A stretch of DNA of 41,939 nucleotides from a virus, in the IMG/VR virus record IMGVR_UViG_3300023116_000097, positions 1 through 41,939 of that record; one strand, written 5' to 3'. Under the pieces are notes generated by a model. It saw only the letters and a list, made by a program, of their open reading frames with translations. It was not told the origin of the DNA and searched no databases. The stretch's first letter is position 1, and each line of letters opens with the position of its first letter. The position numbers and the translations under genes are program-made. This document shows, one piece after another, positions 21,401 through 28,700 of this stretch.

Positions 21401-23522
21401 TTTCTCCTGGTCTGAAAGTTCCAGACAAAGTGGTTACAAAAAGATTTTTTCCAAATGAGTAGTTTCTAGTCTCATCAGACTCAACAACACCATATGCTTT
21501 ACTATCACGTCCAACAACATACTTACCTGGGGTAAATCCTGTAGTAGGAGAAGTTTCTAACTTTAACTTTGTGAAGAATCTAGGAGCGAAGTAAGAGAAG
21601 TTAAACGTAGCGTTATAAGGACGTGATCCATCTTCTGCTCTACCTTTAGAAAGAATCTTGTCTAGATCTTCATTAAATCCTTCTGCTCTTCTAACTAAAG
21701 AATAGTTCTTTGGTTTTGCTATGCCTGCTACAGGGTGAATGGTGTCATTATAATCTACGACAAATGCCCATGGAGTTTCGGTAAAAGCAGTTGCTTCTGA
21801 TGTCCAGAAATATCTATATCTACCACTGCCGTTCTCGTCATATTCAAATAGATACGTATCTAAAATAGATTTTTGAGCTAAAACAGTAACTTCGGCAAAT
21901 AGTTGTGTTGCTTCCGAGTTAACTACGTTTCTATTAACAATAGACTTTCCGATGACTGTTACTTTATCAACAGTAGTAGGAACTCCGCCGCTAACTGTTT
22001 TAGAGAACCATAGTTCATCGGGGATAAGTTCTAATGTGGGGACATCATCAGTCAACTGAAGGTACAGAGTTTTGATTCCCACATCAAGTCCAAAGGGTTG
22101 AGACCTTCTGTTGACAGTTGATTTGAAATAACCTTCTGCTTCTAGACCATTCAATCCAACGGTTCCATCATTAAATACAGTGTTCAAGTATACATCAGGA
22201 TATGACGTTAGTTCTCCTCCCACAGTGTTTAGAGGGACTGTGCCTGATAAGTTGGTAATCTTATATGTGGCAAGACCAGTGGACTTTAAGAGTACATTAT
22301 CTTTTGTTAGAATATCTCTTGCTTTATCAACCTCTACATTCTTGGTTGCCTTGTTAACAATCTCATATCCTCTAACATATGCCTTACCGGGTCCAACAGC
22401 AAGAATCATCTTAGATTCTGCTTCTACTTCCGATAACCCGTTTACGGTTCCGCTACTACCTAATCTGTAGATACCGTTGTTACCATTTTGTTGGTAGTAT
22501 TCTCTAACTTCGGTCTTAAACGTATCTACAACGTAGTCTCCAGACTCGTCATAGGTTCTTCTTGCTAGAGTATCTTCTAGTAAACTGTAATCTGCTTTTT
22601 CTACTTCTTTTTCGATTACACCTTGATTTACTTTTAATAGTTGAACAAAGTTATTATCTGTCTTATCGGAATAACCAACTTCAACTAGATTTAAAGTAAT
22701 CTTAAATCTATGTGCTCCTGGAGCAGAAGCATTTGAATATCCTCTTGCATTGTCGAAGAGAGACCCATCTTGCTGTGGGGTAACAATCTCTTCTACAATA
22801 CGAAATCCTACTTTAGCAGAAGTTTTGGAAGAATACTTATCAATAACTAAAATCTGCTTTTTATTTTTTACAAAGAAACCATTTACAAAATAAATGCCCT
22901 CTTCTACTTCTACAGCACTAGCAAACCCCATTGCTGGACTACCGATCACGGTTTGATCGCCAGTAATAGGATTTTCAATAGTGATAGATGTTGGTAGAAC
23001 GCTCCCGTCAATACCAACTACCAATAGTGGAGTGTTAATACCATTAACAACTTCTAATGTTTCGCCTTGTCTAAAAGTTGTTTCGTTGTTGTCGTCGCCA
23101 CTATTGACATACGTTACGAATAAAGTATCAGACTCAGTAGTTGTAGCTAAAGCAGTATCAACTACATTAGCAATAACACCAGAGGTGATTCCTCTTAGTT
23201 TTTGTCCAACTAATAAACTAATATCATATGTTTGATAAACAATAGTACCATCTGGTTGACCGACTCCCACTTCGGAAACAGATGATAACTTAACATAGTC
23301 AAGTTTTGTATTGAGACCAACCTCCCCCGGAACTACTTGCTGTCCCTGTTTAAAAGTATACCTCCCTATACTTTCAATCTGATTCTGTAGAATAGATTGA
23401 AGTGTAGTTAGTTCTCTTGACTGAATAGAATATCCAGGTCGAAAAAGAACTTTGTAAAAGTTCTTATCGGCATCAAAGTCGTCAAAATATGGAGTTGCAT
23501 TAATGTTAGTCTTCTGTGGCAT
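15447..23522 (-). CDS. Giant DUF4815-type baseplate/tail fibre protein (2691 aa)
   Basis: The N-terminus (TPYFDDFDADKNFYKVLFRP, then SRELTTLQSILQNQIE, residues 11-55) is the signature I know from DUF4815 proteins of T4-like and other tailed phages. A second family hallmark lies near residues 1347-1424 (MRDIGKLEKRIERLEFYTTL, then DRFKSGFFVDAFEAH). Between and after these are beta-rich insertions containing GxGY-PP and TSGA-G modules shared with neighbouring proteins. The C-terminus (about 2600-2691, ending FPPKIQDLRAVASY) is also typical of marine phage fibres. It occupies the place of T4 genes 9 and 10, just after gene 8, so an outer wedge or fibre-attachment role is inferred. The gene starts right after a strong terminator; before ATG 23522 there is only a poor AGGA about 13 bases away. 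The DUF4815 call is from memory of the motif. Confidence 0.85.
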   Translation of the reverse strand: MPQKTNINATPYFDDFDADKNFYKVLFRPGYSIQSRELTTLQSILQNQIESIGRYTFKQGQQVVPGEVGLNTKLDYVKLSSVSEVGVGQPDGTIVYQTYDISLLVGQKLRGITSGVIANVVDTALATTTESDTLFVTYVNSGDDNNETTFRQGETLEVVNGINTPLLVVGIDGSVLPTSITIENPITGDQTVIGSPAMGFASAVEVEEGIYFVNGFFVKNKKQILVIDKYSSKTSAKVGFRIVEEIVTPQQDGSLFDNARGYSNASAPGAHRFKITLNLVEVGYSDKTDNNFVQLLKVNQGVIEKEVEKADYSLLEDTLARRTYDESGDYVVDTFKTEVREYYQQNGNNGIYRLGSSGTVNGLSEVEAESKMILAVGPGKAYVRGYEIVNKATKNVEVDKARDILTKDNVLLKSTGLATYKITNLSGTVPLNTVGGELTSYPDVYLNTVFNDGTVGLNGLEAEGYFKSTVNRRSQPFGLDVGIKTLYLQLTDDVPTLELIPDELWFSKTVSGGVPTTVDKVTVIGKSIVNRNVVNSEATQLFAEVTVLAQKSILDTYLFEYDENGSGRYRYFWTSEATAFTETPWAFVVDYNDTIHPVAGIAKPKNYSLVRRAEGFNEDLDKILSKGRAEDGSRPYNATFNFSYFAPRFFTKLKLETSPTTGFTPGKYVVGRDSKAYGVVESDETRNYSFGKNLFVTTLSGTFRPGETIIDEDGVSLKIAQENTISHFVVNYRGSGYADSGPTRAKLVINGREFDTAVVEAKVEGGGIYAAEIVNNNEIRQQYVSPPVVTVTPDQGGVNNARITAVLNKDTVLTYSNQNIKSFNSVYDSYTFTADIDTTKAEYAESVQVTSFTFSGEKGNKYLVSNGFATDLSQTLKRGDLIQYTDDAGQVIRNVVQSYTDSEGVVKSRILLDYTLGANVTNATVVRVRPVLENATKSSLIFPTGSKQVASLVKDTEDTRFKYYIRKDFVSELAAAGSTVTFSAQLTSGTQRFARYNEENFIITVLDAGDSTAVNTGDIIYIDEQYVQINSNVITSTEVTSGSLVITLPNSFFQGEGQGALAVYPKLKLTATIEIDKARPRLKTAIRNKRLSVVSGGDRIIPFRGTDYDAETIEVLTYSDAFKLRYVYEGTSSTPPDADADGNLVSGTDITYKYTFDSGQRDTFYDVSRIILKPGFDAPTGQLLIAFDYFEHSLGDFSTVDSYIHQAGVTASEIPTFNSSVYGTVSLKDVIDFRPKVDSTSIISGFQDTSILSEASALSFTGPSGIPSLTPATDKNLEYTFTFSESQYLGRMDGVFLTKRGEIVVEQGNPSLNPSKPEIIDDSIALAYLNIPAFTNSTKDVRIIPVDNRRYTMRDIGKLEKRIERLEFYTTLSILEQQALNMQVKDDLGIDRFKSGFFVDAFEAHSVGNLGSIDYQCAIDSQQSVLRPQAKEDSFLLKEVNTRNDQRVLAGYVNNNGVITLPYTEQKLLGNDNATNTVNPNPFVVLQYVGDANVSPTIDQWYDSSVEPLVVDTNTKLNSILLAKDDSKESLSSLYDSFIVNWVGTDKTLYNIESLSDINTDNIISSTTAASIASSSNVSPQNNELGKGVNSKIVNGRSVATGVQFFARSIPIKFTLNRLKPNTKIYVYLDDRDVGRWVCPDISYTGIAGNSLSTFGNELVTDVNGSLSGIVLVPAGAPPRLNTRWTGDVNTVQYDLSAEEVRVTEGSKTFLFSSGVSNESKENLDTYAEVQFYASGVMPSNPQSIVSTGIAYFKANEGVQLANSNTDQELKPNPLAQTFKVEGYPGGVFTTGVDVFFSKKSNDIPIRVYLTNVESGVPGKYIVPGTQISLSPTTKLKAYLTGDTDSVSLFKGENITGASSGAVGPLVDVLDKNGISLGDELSTSFTITKEQTYTLILSNHNGVSFIQDEDLNISSVTQYNSTNNRLAVVTLAKDSGRVVDLKVKSVGEKYNGASITIESPQLPGGSIASADIQVSNGSVYNVDLVLSGKGYTEAPSVIIKGIGTGATGANVESVIEIDTPAVQMGVATDSDLSETNSVTPTLFKFKYPVYLQDNTEYALAIETDSLEYELWVSRLGEDEITTQASVTTQPLLGSVYKSQNTGNFTEDLFEDIKFTLYRASFFTNATGELRLTNENLGYESLNVSPFETSAKSPVNSTSPLFKGNNSIVKVNHRDNGFEDTGKSYVYFKEVEDVGGVSAVTLNGSLFKVSNSGIDSYNITSPSRAGSSVIGGGSRVLSTYNRKYEKLYAQVAYLQLNNTSIQAMVKTTDIVPVDSETTNFVSYQENDFEKTFLNEQHYFTNQKVIASRINEVFNSVDKSLEYKINLSSTSETVSPVIDLNAASVKTVSNRVENASGREARYGKRYQELRFLPSYEVNFLVIGDPSQITVGCTVTGTTSGAIGSIIAFDGVATASINVSTTSNFIVGESTLIVDPVGTTITSATTSINGISEETFQFSEGSNVVASYPLELTTTYDNTINGKIVEWDSKDKVLVVDTPYEPINGDYDSEISPGSAYVRSADPVEQQPDIFRVGDIIKSADDKYLNVGTMTLSSGVDFVSDVESKNSSSAAKYVSKETFINTPGTSIDVRVTATVKDTENVKVFYKFKKASSQENFDDINWVAFNVDGNPDNTDIATSGNSISGNYETQAEYQEFKYSVSNLPEFSSYAVKIVMKTDEPAFPPKIQDLRAVASY

Positions 23523-23545
23523 GAGAGTACATTATTCCTGGGAGT

Positions 23546-23572
23546 TAAAAACGGTCCCCCGAAGGGGACCGT
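23546..23572 (-). terminator. Strong intrinsic terminator after gene 8
   Basis: On the minus strand, ACGGTCCCC-TTCG-GGGGACCGT forms a perfect 9-base-pair stem with a UUCG tetraloop, followed directly by a run of T. It begins 16 bases after the gp8 stop and ends about 25 bases before the start of the 2691-residue gene. It is one of the clearest non-coding signals in the window. Confidence 0.93.
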
Positions 23573-23587
23573 AGTATAATATGTAGA

Positions 23588-25654
23588 TCAGAACTCGATG
23601 ACAAGTTTGATGTCTTCGATCTGGTCAGGAGCACGAGTGATTAGTCTTCTGTTTTCCTGATAGAGGATGTCTCCAGTATTAGGATTAAACTCGGTATCAC
23701 GTACACCAGCAACGAGAACGATAGCGCCCTCAGTTCCGTCGAAGTTCACAACAGTACCAGACTCATTAGACTGGTTGGAAGGAGTAGTAACAGGGTTGAC
23801 TGCGGTAACACCATTGTCAAACTCTCTTACAACACCTCTGTCCTTGTGCTCAACTTGAGACTGGTAGTAGGAAAGAAGTTCGTCACCACTAGGAGAAAGA
23901 GTTTCTACAGAAACTACTTTACCTTTGGCAGTACCGCCGCCAGCAAGAACCTGACTGATGTCATCGTCTGGTTGGAAACCAGCAGCGGATGGAGATACAC
24001 GAATAACCTTGAGGTTAGATAGTGTCTCTGCGTCACCCACAGCCAAGGATGTTGTTGGATCCTTGAGAATACCGATTCTTCTGAAATCGTTATCTACAGG
24101 GAAGTCTCCATCACCTTCAGCATAGGTTAGACGGATGTTTGCCATGATACGCTTGGCATTGAACTCACGCTCGATGCTACGAGCACCAGCAACAGGAGTG
24201 GAAGAAGCACCGGCACCATGACCGCCCTTAGGAGCGATAATGACTTCGATATCAGCACCATCTCCACCACCAGCGCCGATGACCGTGCCAGTGGCAGTAG
24301 CGAATCCGTCACCGCCGGTCTCGGGATCATTCCAGCTATCGAATACACCATTTGGTTCTGGGGTCGTCGTACCAGTCTCAAGGATAACACTACCGTAAGT
24401 ATATCCAGTACCATCAGCAGCAATGGCAAGGTTAATAATATTATTAGTACCATCAACCTCGAAAGACACAACAGCGCCAGTACCATCTCCTACAACAGGA
24501 GCGAAGTATGGACCGCCCACGGGAAGACCTGCCGACTGAGCACTTCTTAGATAAACGGATAGAATAGCACCATCTTGAGCAATCTGCTCAGTTTGTAGTC
24601 TATCGGAACCGTTGTTAGGAACTTGTAGCGAGACAGGCATAAAGTCTGTCGATAGGAAACGTAGAACGTCATCAATAGGAAGCTTGTACATAAACTTCCA
24701 TACGTATCCATTTGCTTCCCTGAACTGAACTGGACCGGGAGCAGCAACAGAAAGTGGTCCCGATGGGGCAACGTTCTCACAGAAGAGACCTTGCTCACGC
24801 TCGCCATTAACAGGATCTCTGTAGATAGCAGGGAGAGATGGGTTTCTTGTTGGTTCGATAGTAGCTGCAATACCATTAGGATTTGCTTCAGAAGAACCGT
24901 TGTATAGGCACTTCCAAACTTCATAGTCACCGTTCATTACATAGAACTTCATATCTCCAAGATTATCTTCTTGGGGAAGGGGTTGTCCTCTGTCGGTAAC
25001 AGCGTTGGATCCTGGCTTACCAATGGTTCCGGTGTTAGGAGCTCCAGCGAAGGAATAATCATGACGATACATGTCATAGACATCAGTACCGGTTAGTGCC
25101 CAGTTATAACGACGAACCACAGCTCTGGTGTATTCGACCGTCATTCTCTTGGCGGCAATGATATCATCATAGACTTCATAGAACTCTCTGGTGTTATCAA
25201 ACGCTGTAGGAACAGTGGTATCCTCGTCAGCAAAACGATATACTCCAGTAGTAGCAGTAGATCCAGCAGCGGCACCACCAGCCTGTACGGTTAGGGTAGA
25301 ACCGGCAGGAGGGGTCGTTAGGTTACCAGATGATCCAGAAACATTACCTAGTACTAGGACATCCTCGTATACGGCAACAACGTCTGCTGTAAAGTCTACA
25401 CCTGGAGTACCGACGGAAACTTGATCTCCAACGGAACCAGCCCAACCGGCAGCAGCATCAACACGTCCATAAACTTCAAGCGTAGGCTCCCAGCTTTGTG
25501 GTCTACCAACGAAGAAATACATTTGGTTTCTTTCGATTAGCGGGTCATTGTTACCAATGAAGTTACCGTCTAGATCGAAGTAGTCATCACCCAAAGCATC
25601 TAAAAATGCTTCAGCATTATAAATCCTGAACTTATCAGAAATGATTGCACTCAT
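23588..25654 (-). CDS. 8: Baseplate wedge protein gp8
   Basis: A 688-residue protein. Several segments match T4 gp8: the start (SDKFRIYNAEAFLDAL, then FFVGRPQSW), a central GYVWKFMYKLPIDDV near residues 316-330 (T4: GYVWEYLFEIP), and the C-terminus LYQENRRLITRAPDQIEDIK (T4: IYMENRPPIIMAMDQTEEIN). In T4, gp8 dimers join gp6 and gp7 in the baseplate wedge. T4 gp8 has 334 residues; the extra length here comes largely from Gly/Thr-rich beta insertions (about 45-115 and 370-490), one containing a GTGYTYGSVILE motif like those of the neighbouring giant proteins. An AAAGGAG ribosome site stands 9-10 bases before the ATG, the best of any large gene here. A TATAAATA late promoter is just upstream and a UUCG terminator follows, so gp8 may be its own transcription unit. 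Confidence 0.9.
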   Translation of the reverse strand: MSAIISDKFRIYNAEAFLDALGDDYFDLDGNFIGNNDPLIERNQMYFFVGRPQSWEPTLEVYGRVDAAAGWAGSVGDQVSVGTPGVDFTADVVAVYEDVLVLGNVSGSSGNLTTPPAGSTLTVQAGGAAAGSTATTGVYRFADEDTTVPTAFDNTREFYEVYDDIIAAKRMTVEYTRAVVRRYNWALTGTDVYDMYRHDYSFAGAPNTGTIGKPGSNAVTDRGQPLPQEDNLGDMKFYVMNGDYEVWKCLYNGSSEANPNGIAATIEPTRNPSLPAIYRDPVNGEREQGLFCENVAPSGPLSVAAPGPVQFREANGYVWKFMYKLPIDDVLRFLSTDFMPVSLQVPNNGSDRLQTEQIAQDGAILSVYLRSAQSAGLPVGGPYFAPVVGDGTGAVVSFEVDGTNNIINLAIAADGTGYTYGSVILETGTTTPEPNGVFDSWNDPETGGDGFATATGTVIGAGGGDGADIEVIIAPKGGHGAGASSTPVAGARSIEREFNAKRIMANIRLTYAEGDGDFPVDNDFRRIGILKDPTTSLAVGDAETLSNLKVIRVSPSAAGFQPDDDISQVLAGGGTAKGKVVSVETLSPSGDELLSYYQSQVEHKDRGVVREFDNGVTAVNPVTTPSNQSNESGTVVNFDGTEGAIVLVAGVRDTEFNPNTGDILYQENRRLITRAPDQIEDIKLVIEF

Positions 25655-25690
25655 TTAAAAAATCTCCTTTTTTTGGTCGATATTTATTGT

Positions 25691-25698
25691 TATTTATA
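25691..25698 (-). promoter_or_regulatory. Late promoter (TATAAATA) for gene 8
   Basis: An exact TATAAATA on the minus strand, in the 49-base gap between the 3942-residue gene and gp8, 36 bases before the gp8 start and followed by an AAAGGAG ribosome site. It matches the T4 late promoter consensus, used by phage sigma gp55 in T4-like phages. A second partial site (ATAAATA) lies about 10 bases downstream. Confidence 0.75.
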
Positions 25699-25703
25699 CA
25701 AGA

Positions 25704-28700
25704 TTATCCGATAGTTCTGAGGTAAGAACCAGTAGCAAGATGAGTCTGTACGGTAGTTCCGTTGGCTCCTCTGGTGATTCCTGTTAGGAACGTTCCGGCG
25801 ATTCCTGTATATTCGATTTCTTCGATTGTGTGGTTGGCGGGATCAGGATCAGACGTATTAGCAACGATGATTGTTCCACTTGTTGGCCAATCAAGATCAG
25901 TCAGATCAACACTGGAGTTGATGGGCACCAAAGTATCATTGGTATCTAGTAAATCAAACTGTAACGTTCCACCGATTTCATTAATCGATGGGAATCCTAG
26001 TCTGAATCTTGTTCCGTTGGTGAGGATGCTAGATTCTCCTCTTTCAAACTCTAAAATCTCATAAGAAGCAAGAGTTTCGGCAATAGATCCATTGATGTTC
26101 AAGGAACCATTGGACACGAAAGCATTTCTTTCATACATACCGAACGACATGCCTAGAGTCGTTCTGAGATATTGAGAATCTAACTCATCATCTAACTGAT
26201 CAGCAATACCAGTAACAACAGTAATATTTACCTCGCTGTTAATATCACCGATAAAGATCTCAATATCATCTTCCTGTACAATAACAGACGTAACATTGCT
26301 ATCAATATCTACAACTGCTAGATTATCCTGAGAGGTAGAATCATAGGGGATTCTGATTTCCTGGAATACCTTAAATCCAGCAGAGGGGTTAACCTCACGG
26401 GTAATATTTCTTTGACTCCAGGATTCTACACTGAAAGGCTCAAGCATGAGAACTTCAGTGACATCACTGAAGATTGCTCCATCTTCCTCGTATGGAGGTG
26501 TTGGTAGATCTTCGAAGTCATTGAAGTTAGTAAAGATATTGAGAACATTAACAACTCCGTATAGTTGTCCACCTTCAGTTGGTTCTCCAATCGTTCTACG
26601 AACTTCAAGTGTGGTGTTAATGTTATCACCAGGAACAAGAACCCATTCGGCTTCTCTACGGAGGTTAAAGATAACATCTTCAAGTTCAACACTTCTGACG
26701 ATGATCTTCTGGATATCTGTTGGATCTTCTGGGTCAACCCCAGCGCCAGGAATAGTTTCTGTGAAGAATACCTCAAATACGAATGCTTGCTGTGGCATTC
26801 CGGCATCGCCATAGAATCCTTGACCAGATAACTGGAATGCTCCTGGTTCGAGGTGTCTATTAGGATAATCTCTCTCAATCTGCTTGACAACATTGAGATT
26901 CGTTTGATCACAATCATATTGCCAGATCTTCTCCATCCAGAAGACAGTTCCGAGTTCATCACCTTGATATGGAGTTTCTAGTTTTAGTTCTTGTCCAGAT
27001 TCATCTAGGGGAACTTGTCCACGGAAAGCGGCACCACCGGACCACATGTTAACAATCTTAAAGACAGAATCTGCTGGTGGTCCATCTCCATAGCTTCTGG
27101 GTTCTCCGCCATCAAGGAAACCTTGAACGGGGGATTCTGGATCAAAGGCAACAAATAGTTCAGATCCATTAATCTCAGAACCAAGTCTTTCGATTGTAGT
27201 TCTGATCGAAATAATAGCAAAATCTTCAGTCTGATACTGCCAGACCTTAACCATGTTAAAGATAGGATCTAGAGTTTCGCCTACGTATGGGGTGTCTAGG
27301 AATAGTTCTTGACCAGATTCATCTAGAGGAACTTGTCCACGGAACTCAGCACCACCAGACCATAGAGGAACAGTATTTGTTTTCTCGAATTCTACACTAA
27401 CAGGAGTAATGTAGGGGGTCTCGATTTCTACTAGAGAAACAACATCATCCTGAACAATCTCGATAAGTTCAGCGCCAAAGATGGTGAATACACCCTCCAT
27501 GGAGATATCTTCAACGGGATTGATGATTAGATTTACAAAGGATTCGATACCCTTAACATCCGCTACCTCTTCCTCATTTGTTGCTGTCCAGACACGATGG
27601 ATTGCCCAAGGACTTTGATCGGAGTTGGCAGTAAGAGTGCTAGCACCGGCATCAACATCAAAGACGAAATAACGTAGATTGTTCTGTACAATACTAGCAA
27701 TAGAGAAGTCTTCTACAGAAATGGTAACATCAATCTCAATAGGTTTGGTGATGAATACTTCATAGAAAGTAGGACCGGGTAGACCAGCAAAAAGTTGTTC
27801 TCCAAAACGATCTTCGATGGGGATTTTAAACTCATCTTCTAAGAAGATGCTAATAATAGAATCTAGGAATATATTTGTATCATCGTCCTGGTGAACCTGA
27901 GTCCACTGAGCAATATCAACGTTGAATGGAACAACTCTAGTTGCCTCCCAGATAATGATATCCTCAACATCATCAATCTGTGGTAGGAGGGTAATGATTT
28001 CTAGTTCAATATTTACAACAGCAACATCAATCTCATTACCGAAAGATGGTTCGATTTGTCGGAACCATTTAACTTCATTTGTTACATCGACACTTGTCTC
28101 TGGTACACCACCGACAAAGAATGTAAAGATAGTGTCATCATCTTGATGAACCTGAGTCCACTGAGCAATATCAACGTTGAATGGAACGTTAATATCATTT
28201 TGTTTGAGAACATAGATCTTAGGTTCAGTAACTGCTAATGTTAAGGATCCTTGTGGATAGAAGACTTCTGGTTCATTCTCTAGTCCAGATGGTAGTTCGT
28301 TAACAAATACACGCTCAAGGAAGACAGGAATGAAAGCACCAGGAACAACAATAACACCACCCTTCTGAGTTTCAATCTCAATACTTTCGATAGAAAGATC
28401 AATAGGAATGAGCTCTAGTCTGGAGATTACATCATCTGACTCAATATCTCTTACTGCTAGATTATCATTACTTACAAATTGAACTTGCTTCAGTATAGGA
28501 GTAAAGTTCTCGATGATAAATGGCATCGCCACAGAACCAAATAGTTCTTCACCGACCTCTCCTGGAACTGGAGGTGGTACAAGTTGAGTATCAATATCAA
28601 CATCACGGACGAAGACAAGAGGTGGTTCTAGTTTAGCCAGTGTTCCGGCAAAATGATCTGCCTCAAGCGTAGCACCTACTCCTCTTTCATCGATAAAGAA

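Noticed and set aside
24127-24486. 119-codon minus-strand frame inside gp8
   Set aside because: It is an out-of-frame reading of the gp8 gene with a Leu/Met/Val-monotonous product, and gp8 has matching T4 motifs across this region.
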